Assembly: GCA_964019135.1 (NCBI GenBank)
Contig: OZ025260.1
Coordinates: forward strand, 23,616,254-23,680,253
Direction of reading: 5' to 3'
Source: Arenicola marina
Taxonomy: Eukaryota > Annelida > Polychaeta > Arenicolidae
DNA: 64,000 bases
A program made the translations under genes and the position numbers. Position 1 is the stretch's first letter, and the number at the start of each line of letters is the position of its first letter. Below the pieces are notes generated by a model. It made no database searches and was not told the DNA's origin. It worked only from the letters and a program-made list of their open reading frames with translations. Shown here one piece after another: positions 44,059 through 56,407 of the stretch.

Positions 44059-45734
44059 TGTATTTTTAAATATTCTTCTAAGCTCAAACCTGCTCATACA
44101 ACAATTTTACATTTAGGTCTACATCATATACAGCTAATATTTATGTAAGAGTTTTTTGTTGCCCATTTTTTTCCTTAGCAGTCTTATAAAGTTAGACCCT
44201 GCATTATAGAAAAAACACAGGTAAAAGCCTCTTTATTATGTATAACCTATATTTAAAAGCAATACATGTAGCTTCACTAGCAGTGCTCCATGCAGGTCTC
44301 ACAAGACACCTCTCTGCGGCCCCTTCAGGCGTACATCCTGTAGAGCAAGTTTGAGCGTGACACCATTACATAATGCAAAACGGAGCCGTTATAGATTGAG
44401 ATTTTTTTTAGAGTCTTGTCACTGTGACTGGTCACACCGCACTGCACACACTGACACAAGGCTCGTGCACTCACTCAGTCTCAGTGCGGCTCATGCACCC
44501 ACTCGGTCTCAGTGCGGCTCATGCACTCACGCAGACAGTCTCAGTGACCCACACTCGCAGGAATTACCTGTCCCATTAAATTGAAAAACAAAACAATAAC
44601 AATGTTTTTTTACTGTGTTAGGAATTGACGATTTTGCAACGTCATGTTTATGCCTATGACTGAGTGCACAGTTTTCCGATGTTATAGGCCTATACAGTGT
44701 TATATTATCTGGGCCAAAAAATGAAAGCTACCGTGCAGTTATTCACTTACCTGTTACCGCAGGTTACCAGTGATAGTATTCAGGTTGTGTTAATACTATA
44801 GTTTGGCCTATTTTCCGCGATCAGGTGAATACAAATTTACCCATATTGTCTGCCTATTAACCTTTCACGGGACAGTGGACAGCACGTTTTCATATATAAT
44901 AAGCGAAAGAAATAACAGTATGACAGTATTTTGTTTTATACGTCAAATAGTAGCAGGCAGAAAGTAGACATTGGGCAGAAATAATATCGATAAGTATATT
45001 GACATAAATTGAGACCGGGAGCTACTGAGTACCGGGACATAAGTGTTAAGGATGTTAAAACATTTTCTGTGCAATTATTGTGCATCCAGTACAGAATACT
45101 CCAAAAAGGGGGCTGGTTGAGTAAAAAAGGGGCTGTTTCCCGCCCGTTGTTCGTCATTTAACGTACCTTCAGTGGACAAAATTTGCTACTGATGGGAAGT
45201 TGTGGACGCGAGACAGTACGGGATTTGTTTGTTTTTGATGACAGTTCGGGCGATAATGCGTTGGGAAAAATATCATTACTGTTGGCACCAAGCCAGGTAG
45301 CCCGCCGCAGACATGGTCACCATGCGGGATACGCACCCGAAAGCGATATTATGCGGTAGGGTTGACACACGCGATGGCGTTGACACATCTATGAGCGACA
45401 ATGTTGATACATCCGAGGCGGACCATTTAGCGTATGCAGTGGTTCGGTTGGATATAGGTTCAAGGCGGCTGCTGGTCCCAATGTGCTCTTGCATGCAGCG
45501 GCATAGTATATAGATAATATATAGAGCGTAGGCCTACAAATACATATCAACATTTCAACATGCGATAAAGAAACAAATATGGTATCTGCTTACTTACCCA
45601 AAACAAGACAGCCGTAGGCTGAGGTACTGACAGAAGTGACTTCATCTTCATTTCACCATTTATGCGCCGAAACTATGGTACAGGCGATGACATGCAGAAA
45701 CACATATACTATAAGCTGATTTGGCCTCATGCTG
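44059..45734. other. Gene-free region with a small tandem repeat
   Basis: Near 44470-44560 there are about three copies of a unit of about 33 bp around CTCAGTGCGGCTCATGCAC. Otherwise nothing recognised. Confidence 0.5.
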
Positions 45735-46000
45735 GCTACATGATGCGTTCAGTGGGCATATTGGGTTAAACAGCTCCTTGAACGAACAACGTGGGCTAAA
45801 TAGCGCTATAGACGGGAAAATTGGCATAATTACGACCTTCAGCGGCCAATTTGGGCTAAACATGGCCTTCAATGGCCAATTTGGGCTCAATAACGCCGAT
45901 ATCCGAAGGCATTCTAGCCCACACTGCCCACTGAAAGCCGTATTGGGCTCGCTGAAAGCGCAATTTGGCCCAAATTGGACCTCTACGATGCGGATGCTGG
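45735..46000 (+). repeat. 30-bp minisatellite block, diverged
   Basis: Units such as CGGCCAATTTGGGCTAAACA plus TGGCCTTCAA repeat with a 30-bp period and relate to the blocks in units 5, 7 and 14. Both strands stay open by periodicity only. Confidence 0.7.
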
Positions 46001-46227
46001 AATAGCACAATCTAACGGCTGCTGTTCAACGCGGGCTGTTTTCCCAGATAGAGGGCGCCATTTTGAGTGAATTCGGCCAAATCCCGACATTCTACGTGTG
46101 CTTGGTCCCGCCCTAGTGCCTGTTCTCGGACTCGTCATTGCTGAATTACCGAGCCCTCCAGCGTCAAAACTAAGCGTACTAGGCTGGAAGCGAATGCGGA
46201 TTCCTCACCAAAGTCGACGTTTGCCCG

Positions 46228-46440
46228 TCCTTTCAAACCAGTCCCGTCTCTCTAGCGTCGCTATTAAGCAAACGGCGGCCATTGCAAAGCAGAGGCATTG
46301 CCGGTCGATATCGCCGTTGACTCATAATGGGAGCTTCGGCAAAGGGGGGTGCACCTCTTGCGAGCGCTCTAGCGGCCAAACTAAGCGTCCTAGAGCAATT
46401 CTATCGCGATTTTCCCATAGAGAAATGCCGTCGGCCCTGA
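46228..46440 (+). repeat. Solo fragment of the unit head
   Basis: CCAGTCCCGTCTCTCTAGCG through TCCTAGAGCAATTCTATCGC, then a jump to CCCATAGAGAAATGCCGTCG, as in short-form units. Flanked by unrelated DNA. Confidence 0.8.
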
Positions 46441-46469
46441 AACCCCCGATACATGCATGAAGAGATAGT

Positions 46470-46990
46470 GAGCCTTGGGCAGGCGTTCGTTGTGAGCGTA
46501 AAGGTTACACACCAATAGCATAGGTGGTGCGTATGTAGAAAAAGTATATAGCGTCAAGTAGTTCGTAAAATATGATGGTATATCAGGGTTATATGGTTAC
46601 TGGTTATTTCTTCCTTTGTATATATTGTTTCTTTTACAAATGTTTGGCCGGATTACGGCCTGTTGCATTAATCTGTGGCGTATTTGATCATGCTTGCGGA
46701 CGTTACGGGTGCGTGGTTCGGTCGACCTCATCAGATGCTGATTCGCAGGTTGTTTAATTTTCGGCGGGTCACGCTAGGGGGGGTGTCATACTGTAGCTGT
46801 AGCTACAAATATCGCACGTGAACCTATATTCTGTTTGTTTTTAAATTAAAGTTGGATACTTGCTCTATAATTTCCTATGGTCCATATAGTCAAACATGGT
46901 TACCTATTTTTTTGGAGCATGGGGTTGCAAATTTTGGTTTTTGCATTACTTAACATGGGGATGGTTTCTATTGGTGTGTAACCTAAACAA
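46470..46990. other. Gene-free region
   Basis: No gene, repeat or element end recognised. Confidence 0.5.
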
Positions 46991-47027
46991 CGATTGGCGG
47001 GCGGCCGGGCGGCGAACCAAAACGAAA

Positions 47028-47058
47028 ATGGATTTGAATTCGCTAAAAGGTGAAGCAG
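47028..47058 (+). CDS. Tentative first coding exon (10 codons plus one base)
   Basis: ATG in a good context (AAAATGG) opens a short frame MDLNSLKGEA and meets a textbook splice donor, CAG/GTAAGTG, at 47058/47059. Just upstream lies a GC-rich patch with an inverted CCAAT box (ATTGGC at 46993-46998), unlike its AT-rich surroundings, as in a promoter. No downstream exon was recognised, so this may be chance. Confidence 0.25.
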
Positions 47059-47089
47059 GTAAGTGTCTAGTGCGATTTTATTGAAAGTA

Positions 47090-47667
47090 TCTGACCTAAG
47101 GTTGGCGTATCTAATTGCTTCGAAGAGGGCAGAACGACGTGTGTAGTGGAATACTAGTAAATTTGGTATGTCTGAATGAGCGACAATATGAGCCGCCCAG
47201 CTTAATAAGGCTGGTGTGCTCCTATTTTTTATGACATGTCGAGTGTCACATGACTTTTTTGAAACTAGTTTAGCCAAAACGCGCCGCCTCACTGGATAGG
47301 TATAGTGTGTTATATTTCATGTACCAAGTAGCCTACCAATCTTAAACAAATCCACTTGTTTTTCTTTAAATCAAATTGGCCTTCAACTGTCTATTTTACT
47401 AATAGAATTGCCAATTGGCTTGATCAACTGACTGAGATATACATGTTACTCCAACTAAGACATATATTTACAGGATATGCAGTGGTGGCAATTCTGGGGG
47501 CCGCCCCGAAGGAATGCATGCTTCTCCAATACGAGACGAGGCAATGATATTTACAGCACTGCACAATTATTTATCGCCATTGTTTTGAATTACGTGGAAT
47601 ATCATGCGATGAGGATTAATTCATGCCACGATTATGATACGTTGTATTAAAAAGTTAGCGGATATAA
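47090..47667. other. Gene-free or intronic region
   Basis: No exon or element recognised. A minus-strand open frame covering 46900-47292 has no domain I know. Confidence 0.4.
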
Positions 47668-48066
47668 ATGTGTTAGCGATGGGTCTGATTTAAGTATATT
47701 TCTCTGTTTAATGATTAATTTCGCTGCTATAAATGATGAATTCATATATCGGTCACCATACGTTGGATGATCAAGTTATCGAAGGACTTATCAGTCATCA
47801 ATGTATTAGCGATTGGCCTGATTTAAGTATATTTCTCTGTTTAATGATTAATTTTGCTGTTATAAATGATGAATTCATGTATCGGTCACCATACGTTGGA
47901 TGATCAAGTTATCGAAGGACTTATCGGTCATCAATGTATTAGCGATTGGCCTGATTTCAGTATCATTCTCTGTTTAATGATTAATTTCGCTGCTAGGAAT
48001 GATTAATTCATGTATCGATCACCATAAGTTGTATTATGAAGCTATGGTAGGCTTTATGTATGTATA
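47668..48066 (+). repeat. Three tandem copies of a 133-bp repeat
   Basis: Copies start at 47668, 47801 and 47934 (ATGTATTAGCGATTGGCCTG). Each includes GATGAATTCATGTATCGGTC and ATGATCAAGTTATCGAAGGA. The third is more diverged at its end. Confidence 0.9.
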
Positions 48067-48476
48067 ATATTTGTTTATGATAATAAATATGTAACATTGT
48101 AACCCTCATTGCTTTCATGGTAAGCATTTGATGCATATTGTAGCCATCTCACCGTATGGACACTAGTGGATCTCAAAGGACAAATCTGGATTTGAGGGGT
48201 CAAATCTGGATGTAAGGGTCAAATTGGGGTATCAGGGGTCAATTAGTGCATTCAGTTGACAATTTGGGTAAGATAAAGGTTTGAGCGGGCAAAATAGAGT
48301 TTTAGTGAGTAAATTTGGCTAAGTAGGCCATTACACATACAATTTGGCCTAAATAGAGCTTTTAAGGCATAATTTGAGGTAAATGGAGCTTTCGGCGGGC
48401 CAAATATAGCCTTCAGAGGGCAATTCAGCATAGCTGGCAGCCTGGAAGAGCAACTTATGCCCAATAGAGCTTTCTG
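48067..48476. other. Spacer with decayed 30-bp-like repeats
   Basis: From about 48180 short related phrases (GGGTCAAATCTGG, GGGCAAAATAGAG, AATTTGGGTAAG) suggest the decayed edge of the neighbouring minisatellites. No gene. Confidence 0.5.
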
Positions 48477-48789
48477 TTGACAAAACAGAGCTTTCTGTTG
48501 ACAAAATAACGCTTTCTGTTGGCAAAATGGAGCTTTCTGTTGATAAAATAGTGCTTTCTGTAGGCAAAATGGAGCTTTCTGTTGGCAAAATAGCGTTTTC
48601 TGTGGGCAAAATGGAGCTTCCTGTTGACAAAATAGCGTTTTCTGTGGGCAAGATGGAGCTTTCTGTTGGCAAAATAGCGCTTTCTGTGGACAAAATTGAG
48701 CTTTCTGTTGATAAAATAGCGCTTTCTGTGGGCAAAATGGAGCTTTCTGTTGACAAAATGAAGCTTTTAGTTCGAAAATTAGAGCTTTC
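48477..48789 (+). repeat. 21-bp minisatellite
   Basis: About 15 units of GAGCTTTCTGTTGACAAAAT plus one base. The period is a multiple of three, so both strands show long seven-residue-repeat open frames (for example MELSVDK). Unit variants alternate, indicating local duplication. Not a gene. Confidence 0.9.
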
Positions 48790-49060
48790 GGCGGGCAATT
48801 TGAGCTAAATATCGGACATAACGGGCAATTTGGGCTAAATGGCAAGTATAACGGAATTTGATGTGCACTGGGCATCTAACGGGCAACAGCGCGTATAACG
48901 GGCAATTTGGGCTAAATAGCAAATATATCAGGTCATTTGAGCTGAACAGCGCATATATGGGGGCAATGTTGGATAAACAGCGCCTATATGGGGACAATTC
49001 GGGCTAAACAGCGCGCATAACGGGAAATTTGAGCCAAATAGCGCATTCATCCGACAACGT
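48790..49060 (+). repeat. 30-bp minisatellite block
   Basis: Repeats of the CGGGCAATTTGGGCTAAATA-GCGC type, grading into AAATAGCGCATTCATCCGAC exactly as in units 5, 7 and 14. This looks like a longer form of the block found inside the variant heads. Confidence 0.8.
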
Positions 49061-50521
49061 GCGCACCGCAGGCTCTATTTTGAGCAATGTGCAATGAGCA
49101 ATTAACCGATATTAACAGAATTACAGATAAAACCGTTCTTTTTGCCGGTGACGTGAGGATCGCGTCGTGTAACGTATCTTCCGCTCGCCAATTTAATGCT
49201 ATATTAGAGTTTAAGTGAACATGAAATTTCGTTCTCAAGAGCGTTTGCTCGACTCATTATGAATGGCGCTACGAATTTTACTTTTTATCTAATAATACGT
49301 CATCGTGACGTCATTTGACGTTCGCGAAAATGCTCAAGATGGCTTCTATTTCTTTAATATACCTATTTATCAACTCGGGTTATGACAGCTATTGCCAAAG
49401 TGGCTGAAAATCAAGCAAACCCAACATTGCTTAGGAGCACGTTAGCTATGACGTCATTTTTGACGCACACGTTTTGGTACCGCAAACAAAGTTACGCACG
49501 CCAGCAGTTGTCCCTTGATATAAGGTACAGCGGCAAATCAACCGGTAGTCGCTATGAGGTATAATAGTTGAGTAATAAAGGTTATAAAATTATGACGTCA
49601 TGACGTCATGGTGACGTCATGGCATGACGCACGGCAACGTCCAAATATCTAAACACAGATATTTATGCCCTTAATCCAAAACGTTGATTAGAACCGCGGT
49701 AGGTCTGTTAGTTCTTCAGATATAGCTTCACCTAATTACCGAAAATTGCTATTCTTCACCATTACGGATAAGTGAAAAACGAGCAGACGAAGAAATGACT
49801 CTGCAGATAAGATGTAAAAGATAATAATGCTTTACTGCCAATAGTAATCTGGAGACATATCTTCCCTACCATTATACGCAAAGATCGAATGTCTAGTTAG
49901 TTTTTCCGATTTTTGACGCATTTTCTAAATTAGAGGGAATTTGTATACTTTATCATTGGGAAGATGTTCGGTTGCCATGGAAACGAAACTGAGACACGCG
50001 TATGCGGTCAGCCTACTCTGAGTCTCTTGTACTCGTCCCCATCTCGCACCGTGGTGAAGCAAAGTGAGATCGCTCAACCGGAAGTACGTCATATTGAAGG
50101 AAGTTTGATTATCTCCATAGGGTCCCATGTTAAACGCGTTCGACTATATACCAAAAAGTTATCAGGTTATGTCACCGTGTTTACCGTTGCTGGCGCATCT
50201 CAGTACGATACATCCACAACTGCAAGCATAGAGCGATGGCTGACATAGGTCACCCGTCGGAGCTCCTGCTAGCGCTGAAAATCCCTATCTTTCACCATTG
50301 GTCAAATTTCAAAAAAATCCTGTGACCTTGACCTTTGACCTACATACACCGTTAACGAACTTAGCCTCACAATTCTTCATATCTATCTCTAGGTGCAATA
50401 TAACATTCCCACATGTAACCGTGCGCCCTACAATGCGATGACAAACAAACAAACAGACAAACTAATTTACAAACCGAACATAGTACTATACTGACAGAAG
50501 TTTTCAACTTCTGTCAGTAAT
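49061..50521 (+). repeat. Diverged unit with a different terminal hairpin
   Basis: Begins as a normal unit (GTGCGCACCGCAGGCTCTAT, AATGGCGCTACGAATTTTAC, sub-head near 49318), then diverges strongly after about 49560. It keeps GTTGCCATGGAAAC (49971), ACCGGAAGTACGTCATA-like sequence (near 50079) and CCTGTGACCTTGACCTTTGA (near 50321). It ends in a perfect hairpin CTGACAGAAGTT-TTC-AACTTCTGTCAG (50491-50517), matching the end of the reverse copy at 4983. Confidence 0.8.
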
Positions 50522-50958
50522 AAGACGTCTGTAAGTAGAACATACCAACTGAAGGTTTCTTTCAACAGGACATGTTTGTTGTTGATCTCTCTTCTCCTGT
50601 TGCCAAGATACCCTTGAAAGCCACTAGGCTCTTCCACAGCACCAACTCCGCTCGATAGTGCCTCGTGGCTAACGAGTGAGGTAAGAACGAGTGCCGCAAA
50701 CGACCGTCGTAAATCCGTATCTTAGTGCCGCTTGCAGTGGGATGTGTACGGATTGTCGGCTTTGAAGCATGTGCTCTCCGCGCCTCAGCGTTGACATAAA
50801 ACTTCGCAATGGCACATACAGTGTGTAATTGTGTGGGTGAGGGAGAGGGGGGGGGGGGGGCTTATGCCTTGACTAGTTCGCTTGTAGGTCTCACAATATA
50901 TAGTCATATCTTTTCGGGCCTCCCAGTGGGCAAAACTCGTCGTAAACTGGTCAAAACC
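50522..50958. other. Gene-free region with G-tract
   Basis: A run of about 15 G near 50847-50861. No gene recognised. Confidence 0.5.
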
Positions 50959-51470
50959 ACGTCTGTGAGCGCCCAAAACGTCCGACTACCCAAAACGTCC
51001 TACATAGCTAAGAACCAACGAACAGTTACATTTGACGTTTCAATCATTCACAATCTGGTGATATGAAACCAGGCTAGTTTTGTATCTCTTAGATAGCAAT
51101 GTACGAATAACACTCGAGGAGAAGCTCGAAGGGGTCGGGGGGGGGGGGGGGGCAGGGGGAGTTTAAGTGTGGGGCGGTGCATAACAAGGCACGGACAAAA
51201 TAAGCGTTAGCGGTATTTTACAGCCTTAATTGGCCTCTTTGCCCTCTTTTGAACTTGTCACACCCTTCCGCCGTATATCTATCAATTAAAACAATAATTA
51301 TGTGAGGTCGGGACCACCTTAAGGACATGGACAAACTCTGGTCATGGTTCTTGTGATATATTTATTCGTGGATGCTCGAGTTGTAGCTAACTGTGCATTA
51401 AGTTGTAGGTGTCAAAATCCTGATCCTGGCCCGTTTTGGGCAGTCGGACGTTTTGGGCTCTCACAGACGT
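50959..51470. repeat. Inverted repeat, 39-bp arms, 434-bp centre
   Basis: Left arm 50959-50997 (ACGTCTGTGAGCGCCCAAAA, CGTCCGACTACCCAAAACG) is the reverse complement of 51432-51470 with two mismatches. The centre holds a G-tract (51135-51154) and no coding frame. It may be a small DNA transposon or foldback element; I could not define a target duplication. Confidence 0.7.
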
Positions 51471-51609
51471 CATTTTCAGTCGTCGGAAACTGGTTCAAAA
51501 TTATATCGGATTTGCAAATCAAATAGACGTGTGTATGGCGACGTGTTTCAGACGTGTATTCAGCGACGGGTTCCTGATGGGTTCCAGACGTGTGCATAGC
51601 GACGAGTGT

Positions 51610-51692
51610 AGCCGTGTTATCGACGTCTGTAGAGCGACTGGTGTATGACTAGTTTTTGACGTCTGTAGAACGACTGGTGTATGACCAGTTTC
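51610..51692 (+). repeat. Short tandem duplication
   Basis: GACGTCTGTAGAGCGACTGG plus TGTATGACTAGTTT is followed by a near copy, GACGTCTGTAGAACGACTGG plus TGTATGACCAGTTT. Period about 36 bp, two copies. Confidence 0.7.
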
Positions 51693-52284
51693 GTTGGTAT
51701 GCCACTTTGCACACAAAGTCACTGAGTCACAAAACGCACAAAAATAAGGCACCCAATATTGATTATGCCTGTTTCCAAATATATATTATAAAAACGAGGT
51801 ACAGTATATGAATAATAACATTATGAAAACATGCAAATTAGGCAAAAATTAAATATTCAGCATGTTCAGTGCACAACAATGCAAAGGACCGGTACATATT
51901 CATCCCAGAAAGAAAATCCAATAACAGTGTCTATTATTAACACTGAGCCATGAGGAAAATCATGTTTGGTCAATCATGTCAATAGAACTTTGCATCTGCC
52001 AGAAGTAATTGTTATCATCATAGATCCTGATGAATTGCAATTTCATAAAACAAGTATTTTTCTGACATATATACCTGGCTTTATACCTACAAATATTATC
52101 TAACCGGTGGAGCTTAATCATTCTACTGAAGGCAATGTATGCCAATTACTAACCAGAGAAAATACAACAGTAAGTAGAAATCCATGGGAATTGCTCAGAC
52201 ATTCTACCAATACCAGGAATGTGTTCGAATGAATAAAATAAAAGTCCCCAACTGCAAATTCAGGTGGCTGCAAAGCTGCAATTG
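51693..52284. other. Gene-free AT-rich region
   Basis: Nothing recognised. Confidence 0.5.
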
Positions 52285-52840
52285 CAATTTTTTCCAATTT
52301 TTGACGATTTTTGGTAAGTACCAAAAGTGACGTCATCGTGACGTCACGTGGCCTATCAGAGCACTCTAAGATTCGACACAAGTCATCTCAGTTCATATTT
52401 CTATGACATATTAGAACATTATAGCGATAGCTTGAAGGTAAATGGGTCAAAAAGCGAAAACACTGACAGAGGTCATTTAGTGCGTTTTCCTCAAAACTTA
52501 TAAGCTCATATTACTCGAAAATGAACATACGCATCAAAAAGTGAACAATACATGAAAACTGCGCCCTAATAAGTAGCACATTCTGAAACTTACCAAAAAT
52601 CTCTAACTTTAATATTAACGGAGATATAAGCGTTTTTAATGGGTTTTTTCAAAACATCGCTGTGACCTTGACCTTTGATCTTTCGATCTGCGTGACGAGC
52701 ATATTGTAGCCCTATGGCTATGCTATCAGACACAAACTACTGCGAAATAATGTATACGTTTGTTAGGACGCAATGGGAATTGCAATTCTCGAGTGAGACA
52801 GACATACACGCCTTTTGGACGGGAAGACCGACAAAGAACC
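52285..52840 (+). repeat. Unit tail fragment (5'-truncated)
   Basis: Enters the unit at CCAATTTTTGACGATTTTTG and continues through the TGACGTCA cluster (near 52326) and TGACCTTGACCTTTGATCTT (near 52662). Ends with the same ACGCCTTTTGGACGGGAAGA type as unit 3. Confidence 0.85.
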
Positions 52841-53862
52841 AAGAAGTCAGTGAGGACACTGATGATGACGAAAATCGAATTTGGGTCAAAGGGCGTGTAC
52901 TTTGCGACCAGTCCCGACTCTCTAGCGTCGCTATTAAGCGAACGCCGGCCATCGACGAGTAAGGAGTGCCGGTCGATATCGCTATTCACTCATAATGGGA
53001 GCCTCAGCAAAGGGGGGTGCAACTCTTGCGAGCGCTCTAGCGGCCAAACTAAGCGTCCTAGGGCAAATCTGATGAGATTTACCATAGATAAGCCGACATC
53101 TCTCTCTCGCTTCATGTCAAATCTGGGTTCCCTAGCTCAAATATTAACCGAGTTATGGCCCTTTGAACTGAAAACGCCACAAAAGTCCCATAGAGAAATG
53201 CCGTCGGCCCTGGAACCGGAAGTAAGATAGGAACGTATCGTTTTTACTTTGCAGCTATACGGGGCACCACTTTCTCTACAAAATGGCGCTACTCCTGTAT
53301 TTTTATGAATTTTTTCCGATTTTTGCCGATTTTTGGTAAGTACCAAAAGTGACGTCATCGTGACGTCACGTGACGCATCAAAACACTCTAAGATTCGACA
53401 CAAATCATCTCAGTTCATATTTCTATGACATATTAGAACGTTATAGCGATAACTTGAAGGAAAATGGGTCATCAGGCGAAAACACTGACAGAAGTCATTT
53501 AGTGCGTTTTCCTCAGAACATCTGAGCTCATATTACTCGAAAATGAATATACGCATCAAAAAGTGAACAATACATGAAAACTGCGCCCTAATTAGTAGCA
53601 CATTCTGAAACTGACCAGAGATCTTTAGCTTTAATATTAACGGAGATATAGGCGTGTTCAATGATTTTTGTCAAAACATCGCTGTGACCTTGACCTTTGA
53701 CCTTTCGATCTGCGTGATGAGTATATCGTAGCCCTATCGCCAAGCTATCAGGCACAAACTAATGCGAATTAATGTATACGGTTGTTAGGACGCAATGAGA
53801 CTTGCAATTCTCGAGTGAGACAGACATACACGCCTTTTGGACGGGAAGACCGACAAAGAACC
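52841..53862 (+). repeat. Unit 13, short form
   Basis: Near twin of unit 3 (18257-19278), with the same end ACGCCTTTTGGACGGGAAGA. Confidence 0.85.
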
Positions 53863-56407
53863 AAGAAGTCAGTGAGGACACTGATGATGACGAAAATCGA
53901 CTCTAGGTCGAAGAGCGTGTCTATCTGAACATGTTGATCGAAACCGCGACCGCCCACGATGATTATTAAGGGAATGAGGGCCATTTCTAGATTGCGATTT
54001 GAGCTGAACAGCGCATATAGGGGGCAATTTTGGATAAACAGCGCGTATACGGGACAATTCGTGCTAAACAGCGCGTACAACGGGAAATTTAAGCCAAATA
54101 GCGCATTCATCCGACAACGTGCGCACCGCAGGCTCTATTTTGAGCAGTGTGCAATGAGCAATTAACCGATATTAACGGAATTACAGGTAAAACCGTCGCT
54201 TGTGCCGATGACGTGACAATCGCGTCATGTGACGAATCTTCCGCCCAAGAATTTAATGCCATATTAGAGTTTAAGTGAACATGAAATTTTCTCAAGAGCG
54301 ATTGCTTAACTCATTATGAATGGCGCTACGAATTTTACTAGTTATCTAATAATACGTCATCGTGACGCGACATGACGTCGTTTGACGTTTGCAAAAATGC
54401 TTAAGATGGCTTCTATTTCTTTAATATACCTACGTATCAACACGTTCTATGACAGCTATTGCCAAAGTGGCTGAAAATAAAGCAAACCCAACATGTCGTA
54501 GGAGCACGTTAGCTATGACGTCATTTTTGACGCATACTTATCCCCTGCGCCAAACAAGTTACACACGGCACAAAATGTCCCTGAACACGACCTGCAACGT
54601 CAAGCAACCCGAAAGTCGCCATACCTTGTAATAGCTGAGTAATAGCCTACTTAAGATATGTAACGTCATGACGTCATGGTGACGTTATGACGTGACGCAC
54701 GACAACGTCCAAGCGGCAATATGCCAAGCTTTACTGCCACAACTTATTCGATTAAAGAGCTAGCCGATAGTAAGATTAGTCCTTCAGCTATGGCTTGGCG
54801 AAATGGTCAAAAATTGCATTAGCTTATCATTGCGGAAACACGGAGACCGACGACAAGAACAAAGAACACTGTAAGCGAAGTGACATAGGAAGTAATTTGT
54901 TTCTTTCACTATTTTTCTGACCATCAATGTTCCCTACCATTTGACGCAAACGTCACAGCTGTAGCTTGTTTTTCTGATTTTTGACGATTTTTTCAAGATG
55001 GACACAATCTCTATTCACTCATCATTGGCGGCCCCGCAAAGGTGTCGTCCCACTTTGGAGCGCTCTAGCGCCATAACTAGACAAGATCCGCCTAGTTAAA
55101 GCACTAAGTGATCTGAAGATGCTTATTGGCAACTAGTTGGCGAAAAGAATGCAATTTTAGCATTGTTATCTGATTTTTGACGATTTTTCTTTCAATGGCA
55201 GGAATCTGTATGTTTATCATTAGGCCAGTGGCTTCGTTGCCATGGAAACAAAAAGTAATACAGAGATCGCCGTGTGTTTCTTATAACTTGCTTTAAGATG
55301 ATATTATCTCACTGTGTGGCGAAGGAGACTGAAATAGCTTGAGCGGAAGTAGGTCATATTCGATCAAGTTCATTTTTCCCCATAGGATCCCATGTTAAAC
55401 GATTTCAACTATATACCGAAAAGTAATGTGGCTATGGAGCCATGTTGACAGATTATGACTCAGCTTAGAAGTATCCATCCACAGCTGCAAGCATTGAGTG
55501 ATGGCTTGAATAGGACACCCGTGGGAGCCTCTGCTAACACCAAAAAGCCGTATCTTTCACCATTGGCTAAATTTCAAAAAAATCCTGTGACGTCACTATT
55601 TGCACTAATTGCATATGGTAAGCACTGTGGCTACTAGACGACATGTTCAACTAACGAAAAAATCCCGGTGTTGTTTGCTGGAGGCACTTGCGACATACGC
55701 GACAAAACATTTTTTCCCAGCCTAAAGATACAGCCCTTTTAACATGGGAAGTCCCATAGAGAAATTCCCCCGGCCCTGGAACCGGAAGTAAGATAGGAAC
55801 GTATTGTTTTTAGTTTGTAGCTATACGAGGAACTACTTTTCCTACAATATAATGCTACTCTCGCATTTTTGTGATTTTTTTCTGATTTTTGATGATTTTT
55901 TGTAAGTACTGAAAGTGACGTCATCGTGACGTCACGTGACGTATCAGGAAACTCAAAGATTTGACACAACTCATCTCAATTCATATTTCTATGACATATT
56001 TGAACATCATAGCGATAGCTTGATGGTAAATGTACCGAAAAGCGAAAAAACTGACAGAGGTCATTTAGTGCGTTTTCCGCAAAACCTATTACCTCATTTT
56101 GCTCGAAAATGAGTGTTACGCATCAAAAAGTGAACAATACCCGAAAACTGCACCTGAAAGAGGGGCACATTCTGAAACTAATCCGAGATCTCTAGCTTTA
56201 ATATTAACGAAGATATAAGCGTTTTTAGTTATTTTTTCAAAAAAATGCTGTGACCTTGACCTTTGACCTTTCGACCTGCGTGACGAGAATGTTGTAGCCC
56301 TATTAGCTAGCTATTAGATGTTAAAGATTGCGAAACGATACATGCAGCAGCTAGGCCACAAAGAGACTTCCCGTTTTCGAGTGGGACAGACAGACATACA
56401 TACAAAC
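53863..56407 (+). repeat. Unit 14, long form with variant head and 30-bp block
   Basis: Same variant head as units 5 and 7; 30-bp block at about 53987-54112; GTTGCCATGGAAAC at 55236. Ends GACAGACATACATACAAAC with no palindrome. Confidence 0.85.

Noticed and set aside
46900-47292. 130-residue minus-strand frame
   Set aside because: No domain recognised, no start context or splice support; overlaps the more plausible plus-strand promoter/exon candidate.
48252-48875. 207-residue minus-strand frame with KAPFCPQKALF repeats and plus-strand MELSVDK repeats
   Set aside because: Product of the 21-bp minisatellite; heptad-like look is periodicity, not a coiled-coil gene.
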